A DNA stretch of 64,000 bases from Rodentolepis nana (Eukaryota > Platyhelminthes > Cestoda > Cyclophyllidea > Hymenolepididae), in the NCBI GenBank assembly GCA_900617975.1, contig UZAE01012053.1, forward strand, positions 1-64,000, written 5' to 3'. Positions 11,100 to 23,483 of the stretch are shown here, piece by piece. Within the stretch, counting starts at the first letter, position 1. Each line of letters starts with the position of its first letter. Under the pieces are notes generated by a model. The model made no database searches, was not told the origin of the DNA, and was given only the letters and a program-made list of their open reading frames with translations. The position numbers were made by a program, and so were the translations under genes.

Positions 11100-12299
11100 C
11101 TCGCAGTTTGATCAAGATGGAATGCCACTATCACTGGTCATATGGGTTAATTTTAAGAAAATTCATGCAACATAGACACCAATTAAGCATCCGTAGCTAG
11201 ACACCAGGACATTTTTTGGACATGCTAGTAGCTTATTAATCTCTAGATGCACTTGTTTATGGACGGACCTTCACCTGACCTCAGGGTGACAAATTTTATG
11301 ATCCCGGTTGCAGTTGATGAGACTTCAAAGTGAATTTCAAATGCAGAGTTCTGTTTATCTCCTGTTATTAGTAGAAATCAAATCAAGAAATTAGGACCTT
11401 TAGTGAGCATATTTAAAATGAACACATGTGACCTAAATGTGGTGAAATCACTATGGCAATTATTTATTTATACATGTGCGACCACAGGATTGACTAATCG
11501 CAATGATTAGGTCGATTAGTACGAACGCGCAGCAACTATAAAGGCAGCCAAAGGAGTTTGTATGTGAGGATGGTCTGTTTAGCAAAATTAGGCATTTATG
11601 CCTAATTTTCAAAAAGAAGAAATACTTTCTGTTTTAGGTGCTCCGAGTTGGAGTTCTTCTTCTTTTTAAATACTTGGCTTTTCGGTGTTATCAATCTTAT
11701 TTAGCGAACAGTTAAGACACATGTACTTGAACAGCAGTAATGACTGACCCACTTCCCCCCCCCCCTCCCGAATGATCAAAATCCCACAAACGCCTTTGAA
11801 CAAATACATTTATCAGAGTTCTCTTGAGATGAAATATTTGGGTGTAGGTCATACTGAAGTTTAAGTTAGATGGGGAACTTGAAATCCAAACCCGAATCCC
11901 CACGACATTTCAAAAGTAAATATGAAATAATGCTACTTAAAAATGGGAAATTTAGGCTCAATCAACTTTTTCGTACTTCTAAGAATGTAAAGGAAATTAT
12001 GAAAAAAGTGTGTTGGCTCAAAACGACTTGTTCGTATTCTTTATCAGATGCCTACCTTTGACTTAGAAATTAGTTGATTATCTTTTAATTTAAGAAGAGT
12101 TAAATAGCGAACAATTCGAAATGGTCTTTACCGTGTCATTATCCCATATTAGAATTTGCCAAATTATTGTTTTGGTCAGTATAAATTATATCAATTTTGA
12201 AAACCAAAAAATTTATCGACTTCAAAAATAAATATGGCATTGGATGTTATCCATATATTTAAAATTCCTCGTCATATTTCCGATATATATATATATATG
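11100..12299. other. No gene recognised
   Basis: AT-rich. A C-rich run lies near 11755 and an (AT)n run at about 12285-12298. The direct repeat GCATTTATGCCTAATTTTC-like segment near 11592 is a short local near-palindrome. Open frames are under 65 codons and unremarkable. Confidence 0.55.
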
Positions 12300-12420
12300 C
12301 AATGGCTAACTCGCACGTCTTTCTCATCGGAGGTCACGCGTTCCAACCACATTGGTGAATAACTAGTGGTATAAACGATCGAATGGCCACCATTTCCCTG
12401 CCAACAGGAGAGTTGGCAGC
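12300..12420 (+). repeat. Possible tRNA-derived SINE relic with hairpin
   Basis: At 12303-12313 TGGCTAACTCG resembles a Pol III A box. At 12337-12350 CGCGTTCCAACCAC resembles a decayed B box preceded by GGAGGTCA, at tRNA-like spacing. Downstream, 12398-12419 is a perfect 8-bp stem (CTGCCAAC/GTTGGCAG) with a 6-nt loop. No second copy was found in the window and no TSD was identified, so this is a single-copy inference. Confidence 0.35.
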
Positions 12421-13718
12421 AGATGAACTCACTTACCGCTATAAAAGCCATATGGTGAGAGAAGGCTTCTTATCTACAATAATTGATTTAAACATTACGA
12501 TTTGAAGTTGACACGTTTTCACTTTCAAGTCATAAATTCTAGTTCTTCTTAAATAGTTGCTACCCTGTCGGATAGTAAGTAATTCGTCATGGATGGTGTC
12601 TCCAAGAAACAGAAGAACCTTTCAACGCAAAGTCAGTATGAAATGTGATAGCCACTCGCCATAAATATCATTTGTGCTTACGAAATTCACACATTTCTAG
12701 CCAAAGATTCATTCATTTTTTGCCGAAAAACGTATATTCACTTATTCAACAAATATGAAATAATGAATTCGAATAAGATGGCTGATGGCGATTTTTACCC
12801 AATACCTGTCTAGACAGTGCGTCGCATGGCTGAAGTCTAGTGACTATTAAAGCAACACCTCAATCTATCTACTTACCTACCACCACCACCACTACCACCC
12901 GAAATTCAATTTTAATGGAAACATCAGTGAATAATTCTCCCCTAATTACAATCTACTCAGGGATATAAACTCTCAGTTAGCGTCAAAATCATTTATATCT
13001 TTCATTAAAATATATTGCCGAATAATTCAATTTGTTAAGTTTTTGATCAAGTCTAAGTCAAATTTCATTGAATTTCCATTTGTTAGGTTACCTTAAATAT
13101 GAAGGAACTGTAATGGGGCTTGCATTGGTGTTAGATTAGTAGAAGTTCGCAAAAAGAGGCAAACAACTTATTCTATCATCAGCGTTTGCCAACAGCAGAA
13201 AAAAATAAAATATGATTCTTAAACATTTCATAATCAGAAATAGGCTGCAGATCATGCAAAAGTACACAACTCATTGAAATGCAACATATTATTATTATTA
13301 TTATTATTGCATAAAATGCAGAAAGAAAAAGGTAAAATTACGATGCAACTGTCACAACTCTCATTTTGAATTTTGTCACAAAATATGCACTTTAGCACTT
13401 GAAATTCTACAATGATGAATGCATATTCAAAATAGTAATTATTGCAAAGAAAATAATATTTGAATGTCTCCTATCTGCCGGGGAGGCAACAATAACGTTT
13501 TATCTAGAATCCGCTCTAGATCCACTCAAATTGTTATGCCACTTTTCAATTGTTTATTTTTCTAAATTAATACTTGAATCGTAATTAATAAGTATATTTT
13601 TCGTTCTAAGTCACTGACGCATACATAGAAGTCATAAAATTGTGAAATCAATGAATGTCTTCCTTTATGCAGTAGGATTATAATGTATTTTATGCTAACT
13701 AATTGGAGGGTAATTTAT
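12421..13718. other. No gene recognised; ATT microsatellite
   Basis: Holds an (ATT)n run at about 13289-13309 and a short CCA/CAC repeat near 12882-12900. No coding or RNA feature could be supported. Confidence 0.55.
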
Positions 13719-13962
13719 TTCTGACTTCAAATTGCTATGATCCCACTGTATGTCATATTCCACCACTTCCACAGTACTTACTTCACCTTTTCTCTACCTT
13801 TGTTTTTGCCTGCCTCTTTTACATCTGTGATTCATTATTCTGTCCCCCTTTCTCGACTTTTTTGTCACTTCGATGTTCCTCCCCCCATGTGAAGCCCGAG
13901 GTCAACTAAAGGGCCATTGATGGCTACCATAAAGCCTGCAATTTGATAAAATTAAATAATAC
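13719..13962 (+). mobile_element. Ribozyme-headed retroposon, 5' truncated
   Basis: Begins inside the element just after the ribozyme head (at the CTGACTTCAAA block) and runs to the 3' block and an AAATTAAATAAT tail. The lack of the head is typical of incomplete reverse transcription. Sequence is diverged, for example GGGCCATTGATGGCTACC in the tail block. No clear TSD was found. Confidence 0.8.
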
Positions 13963-14392
13963 AAATTGAAGGAAAGACAAAACAAATCAAGATACTTTAA
14001 AATATCAGCTTCTTCTTAGCTTCTGAGCCACTTAATCTCTTGGCAAACCTCCTGTGTACTGAATTCTGTTGATTCTCACAATCAAAATTGTCGACATTAG
14101 AGAAGAAGGATGCTCAATTTAAATGATCTGATTGAAGTATGCCATGCTTCGTCCACTTTAAATTTCCCGTTCAAATACTAATAGCTCTGGTTAAAAAAAT
14201 GACGCTTGTAAAAAAGTATACCTCTATGAATTGCCAGAAGATTATAATTAGCCATTTATTTATGTTAAGTATTTTAAAAGTCAGCTGATGCATAATTGTA
14301 ACGAAAATGAATCTTTATGCACGCAGTCTATTTTATTCGGTTGTAAGACATATGTGCTACTAATTTCGTTGCATTTTAATGTTCATTAAAAT

Positions 14393-14394
<2 letters not shown>

Positions 14395-14424
<30 letters not shown>
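14395..14424. repeat. (TA)n microsatellite
   Basis: About 15 TA units, directly before a retroposon copy. A similar TA run follows the same copy at 14737-14767, which fits insertion into a pre-existing TA repeat. Confidence 0.9.
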
Positions 14425-14428
<4 letters not shown>

Positions 14429-14733
14429 TGTGGCAGGCATTCTGATAGTTATCATTAGCCCTTTAGCTGACTTCGGGCTTCACAGAAGGAAGGAACATTA
14501 AAGGGAGAAAAATTCAACAGGGGAAAAGAAGAGCGATTCAAAGATGTAAAAGAGACTGACAGGCACAAAGGCAGAGAAAAAGCTAGATGAGTACTGTGAA
14601 AGTTGTCGAATATGACATACCGTGGGGTCATGGTAGTTTGAAGTCGGAAGTCAACTGCTGATTAATAGACTTTTTACCCGTATGAGTATATGTTGCCCAG
14701 GATGTACCAAGTGGAGGTAAGTCTATCGCACAC

Positions 14734-14736
<3 letters not shown>
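14425..14736 (-). mobile_element. Ribozyme-headed retroposon inside a TA repeat
   Basis: Full length; sense is the minus strand. It is flanked on both sides by (TA)n, so the TSD is masked by the microsatellite. The ribozyme region (14665-14735) is damaged: GGC after P4 reads GGGT, removing the catalytic C, and P4 has an A-C mismatch. The 3' terminal block is also altered (ATGTGGCAGG in place of AAATGGCAGG, plus strand). Confidence 0.85.

Positions 14737-14767
<31 letters not shown>
14737..14767. repeat. (TA)n microsatellite
   Basis: TA run directly after the ribozyme end of the retroposon at 14425-14736. Confidence 0.9.
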
Positions 14768-14770
<3 letters not shown>

Positions 14771-16086
14771 CATGTGTTTGGGATAAAAGGGTATTTTCCA
14801 CAAAGGTATAGCGCAACCGTTATGTTTGATTTGAGCCTGGATTAAATAGGTCACAGCATTATTTAAGTCATAATATTTGAAAGCTCTCTGCAAGTTGGAT
14901 TTGGTTAGACTAGTTTGATTACCCAGAAATTGGCTTTAGAAAATTTGGAAATTGGAAAACTATTATGCTTCCTGAGAATAAAGCAATATAAAACAAGTTT
15001 GCCATAAGTTTAAATGCAAGTTCATATTGTCTGGTGGATAAAAGAAAGGATAATTCCCCATATTAAAGTTCCCCATGATCTTTGAGAATGGACGTTAATT
15101 ACGAGTTCCGTTACAATTTTCAACAAAATGGGACTCCTGATGAACTACTACGGCGACAAAATCAGAGACAATAATTTGGGAATGAAAGTCTAATTTTTTT
15201 AATAGCAAATGCCTTTGAAAGCCCACGCTCCGATGTAATGCAATCCTCACTCCTTAAAAATAAAGCAATTCCTTTGATCAAGTAGAGATGCTTGTAAAGA
15301 AAGGCATACTTGTTTCATATCCGTGTCTTTTACAAAAACAAGGGTTTTATTTCGTTTTGTTGCCCATGCTTAATCTGTTAGACTGTAACTTTATTATTTC
15401 CCATTCTATTCCCATGGAAACATAGCGACTTACATGATAAAATTGCCAACTTCTAAAGAATGGCCGAGATGAAAGGCACGGTTTGAGTCACTCTTAGCTG
15501 TATATAGAAGTTCATGGTGAACACTGTCAGCACTCACGGTGATCTATTGAGTTCCAGTATGTTGACATAAGCGGTATTCTGCACTTGATACTTTATAGTG
15601 AAATATTATATGCTTACACCTTTCTCTATTCACACGAGACCTCCTTTGCCTTGGTCACTGGGTATTATAAACTGAAATACACGTATTACCGTATTCGAGA
15701 AGTGGGGTTTGTTATACTTTGGTCAGTGATTAGTTCTGTCAGAACAAAATGTTACCTATTAGGGTATAATAATTGATTCTTTTTCCTTATAAAGATCATC
15801 AGGACCCAACTTGGTTTTATCCCACGCTTCCAAAATGCAAAAAAAGAAAAAAAGCGTCATCAAAACAAACTCAACTCGTAGATTTATTTCATTACTCCTA
15901 AATAAATTATCGATTTCTGGGAGATAAAACACATTTCATCGTTATGGCAGCTGCCATTATTTTACTTATTAACCAATATAATGAGGAGTTAAATCGACTT
16001 TTTGGTACTTACTCATCAGTGTGGTTATCACGGTATATGTTTATATAATATCGAAGTATTCAGGTCTTATGAAGAGCGTGATATCT
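14768..16086. other. No gene recognised
   Basis: AT-rich sequence with a short A-rich patch near 15838-15855. Nothing nameable. Confidence 0.6.
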
Positions 16087-16101
16087 ATGATGACAACATG
16101 G
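16087..16101. repeat. Left TSD of the retroposon at 16102-16422
   Basis: ATGATGACAACATGG, repeated exactly at 16423-16437. Confidence 0.9.
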
Positions 16102-16422
16102 AGTGTGCGATAGACTTACCTCCTCGTGGTGCGCCCTGGGCAACATATACTCATGCGGCAAAAAGTCTATTAATCGGCAGTTGACTTCTCACTTTAAACA
16201 ACCATCACCCCCCACAGAATGTCATATTCGACCCCTACCACTACTCATCTTACCCTTTCTGAGCCTTTGTGTCTGTCTGTCTCTTTTACATCTGTGAATC
16301 ACTCTTCTATTCTCCCTCCGGAATTCTTCTCACTTTGATGTTCCTCCTCCCCTCTGTGAAGCCCAAAGTCAACTAAAGGGCTAATGATAACTATTAAAAC
16401 GCCTGCCGTTTGTTATAAATAA
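16102..16422 (+). mobile_element. Ribozyme-headed retroposon, full length
   Basis: Plus-sense copy with an exact 15-bp TSD on each side. The ribozyme head occupies 16102-16170. It keeps P2, P3 and the catalytic C (GGCAAAA), but P4 (CATAT/ATGCG) and P1 are partly mismatched. The body contains the TTTT and TTTTT runs typical of the family. The tail is TTATAAATAA. Two small open frames here (16002-16184 and 16103-16297) only reflect the element. Confidence 0.92.
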
Positions 16423-16437
16423 ATGATGACAACATGG
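16423..16437. repeat. Right TSD of the retroposon at 16102-16422
   Basis: Exact 15-nt copy of 16087-16101, directly after the A/T tail. Confidence 0.9.
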
Positions 16438-16660
16438 GAGTTTACTTATGTATACACATAAATCAAAGTCGTTAAGTGTGCCATCATTTAATTATCGAAC
16501 GTTTTAGAAATCGTAATTAATGTAGCGAACGCTTTGAAGAATATTTTAACTGAAAACCTTTATATATTTCTACTGGTAAACCGTTGAACGAAAGTGGAAG
16601 CAATACATCTATATCTAGTTAGATGCAAAATTTAACGAAATGCGGCGTTTAATCCGACCA

Positions 16661-16733
16661 CACAATCACTCATCATCATATATTCAGTATGTGGCATTTA
16701 AAGTACTGATTATTCATAGAGAATTCCCCCTCC
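16661..16733. repeat. Unnamed dispersed repeat, copy B of pair 1
   Basis: Counterpart of 3501-3574 in the same orientation. Similarity may extend weakly further downstream (AACCTATTG near 16898 and near 3789). Confidence 0.5.
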
Positions 16734-19700
16734 AGATATTAGGATACCATCAGCTTAGAGCGTCCACAAAGTGGCTTTCAAAACTTTGATGGTGAGTGAA
16801 TGAAGATAGGCTGGCGATAAAAGATTCCAAAATTGCCGCTATGCGCAGCAAACGTATCGTACTCTTAACCTTCAGGCTAAGGTCATTACTAGGAAAACCT
16901 ATTGTAAAGATGTCGAAAAAGAGTGTCTTTTCTGAGTCAGCTCAGTTTCCAAGCTTCAAATAATTTCGCAATAATAAGATTTCGGCTCAATACATTACAA
17001 CTTACTCCTAAATGTCCACAGTTATTTGAAAGAATATGAAACTATGCGTTGTATCCTTTCAAATGAATGAAAATGTGAAAATGAAAATGTTTTACAGATC
17101 CACGCTAAAACAATCCAAATCTCTTTTATATTTCACCAGAAGAGAGCCTTGAATTCTCAATTCCAGTTTCTAAATCTCTGACGAATCTTGCTTCAATTGA
17201 AAGTTAATATGTTTTTCCTCCATTTTCGGGGATGTAAATGTAACATCATTGCCGAATTCCTCAATAAACCTAAGCTTTAATTCAGAGGTTTTGTTTACTT
17301 TAAATCATTGCCAGTAATAATTTCAATTTAAATCGATTATAAATTCATTTAAAGGAGTATATGCATAGCAGAAAAGTACATTCTTTTGAATAATTGATTT
17401 TTAATTCGTTTATGCGCTGTTTTATGTAATTTCGTTCCATGTTAGATATTTCCAAAGGATATTCAAAAAGGTACCTCGGTTCAACTGTTATTATTTTGAA
17501 CAAGCGCCTAAGGGTGAGAGGTGGGGTTCAATGTAAAATTTGGAATAATTTTGCATCGGCAAATTGTCAATCTTGGATGAAAATAAGTAGGAGAAGTCAA
17601 AATGTCGGTTTCCCATGATGGAATTTTCAAAATTAATGTTTATTACCTACGATTAGTCATTATTTGCCTCTCTTCTCACAGGGTAAAGATACAAACTTTG
17701 CTTCCCGTTTGACACTAACGTTTAGGGGAGGGGGAGGGGGAATATCAAGTCATTTTCACTACGAGTTTCGTCGAAATGAACCCAGCCTAAGAGAAGCAAA
17801 GTTATTAGCAGTTTGTTTCTAATCGATGATCCCCCAGTCAAATATAGTTAAGGTATTTCCGTATCGCTTAAGAGCTTGCACGATTTGAAAATCAAATTCC
17901 TTTTGACCTGACAATAACTTTTAAAGGCATTTAAGGTCAATTATATTACTCAAGCAGTTCAATCATCATTTTTACTCACTGAACAGTAAATTAACTGAGG
18001 GCTAAGTTTTTCATTATGTAATTATTTTTTAAAAGACAACTTTATTTTGTGAAATGACACACTTAACCGACTGATCAAATTGATCGAAACGATGTAAATT
18101 TATTTGACCACTCGATGTTACAGCAGCTGTGAATTCATTTGCATCTGACAAACCAATAAGTGCTCAAGAAGTCATTTATTCATTAATTACTTCTCCCTTG
18201 AAGAAAGGGGGAGTCCATGAACATGGTTAATGGTGTAAAGCATTTTCACATGCTCTACTTAATGCCAGAGTCTATAGAGTTTCCACCAGTCTCCATTAAC
18301 TAATTCTCCTCTGAATCACAACTCGCTACTGGCTAGACAGAGATAATAGCACTGTTCTTTGAGTGATTTCGCCAGAAAAGCACCATCTCCCCCCCTCACT
18401 ACTTATCAATTGACATTTCTAGGTGTCATTGAAACATTAAACATTAATGATGATAACTTTCAAAGTAAGCGCAGAAATGCCGATGCTTCCAATAAAGCGT
18501 ATTTTCTCTCTCCGATCGCATTTAGGAGTGGTTTACCAGTGCGTGTGTGGAATAAAAATATAAATTAGTGAAGATTCACCTAATTGCTTTAATCTTCTGT
18601 CCGTTTACAAGTACGTGGGATTTTTTTTCAGATTTAATGCTTTCCTCCTCCTGAACGATCATTAGGAAAGTTATATAAGGGACTAAACCATTCTAAGTTC
18701 TTTAAAAAGGAATTTACCTTTAAAAGTAAAATATGAGTGAAATGTTGCATTACTTATAAACCCCCATTTTACTCGCTCAGATATTATTTAATAAGAAGGC
18801 TCAATTGAACAGATATTTTCTCACTTAATCGGGTGGAGGGGGGGGGAGGAGGGTTTGAATTTCGATATTAAAGGATGTGGAACTAGATCATGCAGCAATT
18901 AATATTTTCACTAAATTGCCACAAATCTTTTGATGATTGAAATGTAAGTTGGACGCCAGTTTTTCATCACGCCATCATTATCATACAGATGCATGGACGA
19001 AAACTAGTTGCTTTATGCATTTACATCAACTTCACCCATTTTGCTAGATTTAATAAAAAAATAGTGAAACAAAAATTTATTTGGGTCTTATTGCGAAGTA
19101 ATGCACATTCTCAATGCACAGAATTATTTATGTATTTGATTATAATTCAAAATTCATATTAAATCTTATCGATAAATTTGAATACTATTTATTAAAATTT
19201 CGAAAAAACAATGGCCTTGGAGAATTGACGTTTTTTTACTACGTTATGCACTTTTGAAACAATCTCTTAAATAATTATCAATTTCCGCAGAAGATCATAG
19301 CGGGTTCAATTAATCCTCATTTACGTTGAAATTTTTTTATTAAATGGATAGATCTCAAGAGGGGACCACCGAATTGGATATGAAATATCTTTTCGCATAG
19401 TAAACTTCTGTCAAGTACAAGCCCACTGCCAAGCATTTTAATTAAATTTTCCACTTTCCAAGCTCAGACGACAATCATCTAGCCTCAAAAAATCATAATG
19501 CGATCGTCAAAATACTAAGATAACTGTGAAAAATTAGTCGGTTTTATCTAAATTTTAAAGTTAACTTGAACGGTCTATTAAGCTAATGACGTTCGGCATG
19601 AACAAGGCGGCACGCACACTCAAGATTTGTAAATTTTTGGACTCAAATTCGGATTTCTTTTAAGTAGTATATATGCATTTCAAAATACTTTGCAATTTTA

Positions 19701-22700
19701 AAATTATGGAAGGGACAAGATTAGAAATCACTTAATGCTAGAAAGTTAATAAATAAAATTAACAATGCCGCAAAATGTTCACTGAAAATTAAGACAAATC
19801 AGTCTTACTATTCATTTTTGAATAGCCCCGCCAGTACCCCACCTCTCCTTTCCTATATCCCCTGATCTGTCCTCCACACTCTTACCATTAGAAATGTGAC
19901 TATTGGGCACAAAATCTTTAGTAATAAGGACAAGAAGTCAGAAAATCTGGTTTCTTTTATTTTCTAAGCTCAGTGAGTAGTTTAATCAACGCAAAGAAAG
20001 GAATGATATAAGTTAGAATCCCTGTTGGAAATAGTAATTAAGCATTTGGACTACTTCTTAAAATATTTGTTTAATCCAATCTAATAGTGAGATGTGAGTT
20101 AAGCTCATGCTTACTTGCATTCGAATGGAGTGCATCTTCATATGTCTGACCCGACTAGATCTATGGTAAATGGAAAATCAGATGAGTAGAGTCTCGGTTT
20201 CTAGCTCCCTCTACACTTAAGGAATTACCGCTCTTCACTGCAATAGAAGAGGGTAGTGGGAAAGATAGTTGCAAACGGCAGGCTTGCTTGTGGAATCCTT
20301 CGTGAAGACAATAGGGTAGAAAGCATTGGTTTCCAAAGTTCAGAGTTCAGAACAGTTATGGGTTTTAAAGTAGAACTGAGTGTGAAGAGACCAACTGATG
20401 ATCACATTGGGAAAATTTAATTAATTTGCAATTACTTACTGATATTGAATTCATTGTGCAACAATGCAAAAGATTTAATACTTTTAAAGTAAAGATTAAT
20501 AGTCATTGCGAAGTAGACAATAACACGTTTGCACTGGTTCGATTTCCACAAATTGGAATAAAATAACTTGATATTTTGAATTCGATGGTGAGTGGAAATT
20601 TATGCTCGAACTTTAGTTAGAAGCAGAGGATAAAATTATAGCCATCAAAGTCAAACTTGCACGCTGTTAAACGGGATATAGGATGCAATATAATTGCATA
20701 AAGTTGCTTTTTACGTTTCATTGACCGTGTCTATGAATCGTAACCGACACAAGCCATCTTATATCGCGATCACTTAATTTAAACCTGGCATCCTTTAACT
20801 GAATGTACGCATGAAATTCTTGTGCATTTGCCACTTTCTACCTATTATTTGTGGTGGGCTCTAGTGACCCAGATTTTGGTCACCTCATGATTTAGAGGAC
20901 CTGTCTTCATGCGTTTTGAGATAAATAAGCCGTGTCCCCAAATTTGAGTGACTATGTGATGAATGATGCTGTTTGGGTCTATAATCATTTGTGGGATATA
21001 TAACAAATATCTCCCTGCATCCGTTCCGTTAAAATTTTCACCAAATAAGATCACTTGAAGGTTTTATTCATTCCGAATGTGTTAAAAGTTTAATTCTTTT
21101 GTATTCCCATAGTTGAAATTAGTGGGAAATAGCACATCTTAGATGGTTTCACGTATAAGAAACAACATTTGCGGATATTGGATTATTCGATGTATTCATA
21201 ATCAAATAAAGTCACAATTTATATTTTGAAATCTTAATTGCAATTTCATCTCTATTCAAGCTAATTCATTTTGAATTTTAAGAATGTCGATGGTTATGCT
21301 TTTATATGCTCAATAATATAATAATTACATAGATTAAAAGGACTGACAAATTTGCTTAGGATAACTTCAACTGAAAAAATAAATACAAATTGAGTTTTGT
21401 ATTTAGGTTTTCCAATTTAATTCCAACTTATAATAATCAAAACAGGCATACAAATGAAACTAAGTGTACTAAAATAATAGACTTTACAAAACTCTTTCAG
21501 AGAATGTTTAACGTGGAATGGATGGATAATAATAAATTTGTTATTCAGTTATGAGGAAGATAATTAAATTTCCTTATAGAAGAAGTGATTGGCCATCGTT
21601 GCAACAAAATTAATTATTTTCGCTTGGGTTATTTATTAAATTAATACCAAACTCCCACAAGATTATTTTGCTACGTAAATGAAATAGTTTCGGAAATCAA
21701 TGAAGGCATTTCCTAAGCAGGTGTGAAATATCGATTCGATTAAAATAACGAGCTTTCCCATTGATCGAGTTAGTAACACCAATTGATTTTTAACGAGTAA
21801 TTTAAAGGCAAATTAGAAATAATGGGAATTTAATTAAGTGGTTTTTTTATTTAATGTATAAAGAAAATACATTGCAATGACAAGGAAGATCAAAAGCAAT
21901 ATCATTAATGCAATAATAGTTTAACTTCAGTTTAGCTTAAACTGAAGTATTAAGATGAAAACGCCAACAAACCAAACGTGTTACTGAAATCAAAATTTAA
22001 ATCCAAATGTGGTACAATTTTTGTCAAAAATAAAAATGTGGAGTACTGATAGAAGGCTTGTTAGCATATTATGTTCGAGTATATTTACTCGCGCCAATTT
22101 TTTTGCCCTGAGAAGTAATGTCCTTTATTCTTTTTACACGGGATTTGTTTTTTTATAGCAAATAGATTGGTACTAATGTTAGATAGAGAACGCTTGCTCT
22201 TTACTGACATTTTTTCACGACATAGAAACAATAAATTCCGATTATTATTATTTTAAATAAAATTACTGTTGAATATATATATATATATTTGCGCAGCAAA
22301 AACGAGCATTATGGACTTAGAAATTGATTTTAATTACAAGAGATGTATGAGATTTTGTATTAGGAATTCAGGAGAGCACATTTGAAGATCACTGTTAAAA
22401 GAATTTCACTAGAATATCCTTTCATGGTCGCAAGAAAGCAATGTTTTCAAATATTAGATAAAATTTAAAATAAAAATAGGTGCAATTTTTAGTGCAGCAA
22501 ACTTTATTATTTCTAATGTTTGAGCAATGTAATTAATATTTATTGATAAACCTGCCATGTAAACTAATTACAGAACGTAGCAACGACACTGAGGGCTTAA
22601 TTAGGAATTATCGTTGGCGAAGTTGCAACCGCTTCTCCCCACTTTCACTATCGCAAACATCAATTATGTCTTAAAAGTGTCATGAAACGATTAGGTGGAA

Positions 22701-22730
22701 GAAATTGCAGAAATAAGCCTCTTCTCAGAT
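16734..22730. other. About 6 kb with no gene recognised
   Basis: Uniform AT-rich DNA with no retroposon copy, the second longest such gap here. G-rich patches occur near 17725-17740 and 18830-18850, and an (AT)n run at about 22275-22289. A B-box-like GGTTCGATTTCC at about 20536 has no A box. Open frames are under 70 codons. Confidence 0.6.
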
Positions 22731-22747
22731 ACTGTTAATATTATTTC

Positions 22748-23074
22748 TTTATATCAAATGGGAGGCTTTCTGATAGTTATCGTTAGCCCTTTAGTTGGCA
22801 TGGAGCTTCACAGAGTTGTGGAGCACCAGTCACACAAATTCAAAGAGGAGAGGGGGGGGGGAGGGGGACAGAAGAATGATTCATAAATATAAGAGAGACA
22901 GACACAAAAGTAGTGACAAAGGTAAGTTATGTACCTTGGAAGTGGTCAAATTTTGAATACAGTCGGGTCATGGTAGTTTGAAGTCAGAGGTGAACTGCCG
23001 ATTTATAGACTTTTGCCGTATCAGTATACGTTGCCCAGGGTGCACAATGTTGATGTAAGTCTATCGCGCACCCC
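22748..23074 (-). mobile_element. Ribozyme-headed retroposon, full length, variant head
   Basis: Sense is the minus strand. The flanks carry an imperfect TSD (ACTGTTAATATTATTT near 22731 and CCTGCTAATAGTTTA near 23074), so the copy is older. The body has a G-rich run on the plus strand near 22851-22866. Its ribozyme head carries a compensatory pair in P3 (see separate entry). Confidence 0.88.
23005..23074 (-). ncRNA. HDV-like ribozyme with compensatory P3 change
   Basis: In sense, P1 GGGGTGC pairs over seven positions with GCACCCT, including the G1-T wobble typical of the class. P2 ATAGACTT/AAGTCTAT is perfect. P3 is ACA/TGT where other copies have ACC/GGT, so both strands changed and pairing is kept. 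P4 CGTAT-ACTG-ATACG is intact and the catalytic C is present. L3 reads TCAACAT, which would cost one P1.1 pair. This copy is the best structural evidence for the fold. Confidence 0.85.
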
Positions 23075-23469
23075 CTGCTAATAGTTTAGTCAAGCAGATT
23101 TTAAAAGGTCTAAATAAAATAATGAACTTAAATAACCTTTTGGTTGCATCAGAAACACTTTCAAATAGTCTTTTGACTAGAACAATAACGGACATGGACT
23201 TGGAACTTGGTCCTAATGTCGAAGCATGTCTGACATCATTGGCGCTATATTTGAACCCGTTTGGTTGAAGTGCGAGGAGTGTGTATGCATATATATGGAA
23301 CCACTATTTCATCTTTTATGCCCGTAGATTAATTAATAAAAGGACAAATGACTGTTTACTATTTTTATATTGTTTTCCAAAACTTTAGGCGCTTAAAATT
23401 AGAGAGCATTGTATGCAAACCATTATAAAAAGTGTAGATGGCTTGAATATGCTGGTACATAGCGAGAAA

Positions 23470-23483
23470 TTGATACGTAATAT
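23470..23483. repeat. Left TSD of the retroposon at 23484-23807
   Basis: TTGATACGTAATAT, repeated exactly at 23808-23821. Confidence 0.9.

Noticed and set aside
13289..13309. Short ATT repeat considered as a CRISPR-like or satellite array
   Set aside because: Simple trinucleotide microsatellite with no spacers.
20536..20547. B-box-like GGTTCGATTTCC
   Set aside because: One extra base, no A box and no tRNA-like folding around it.
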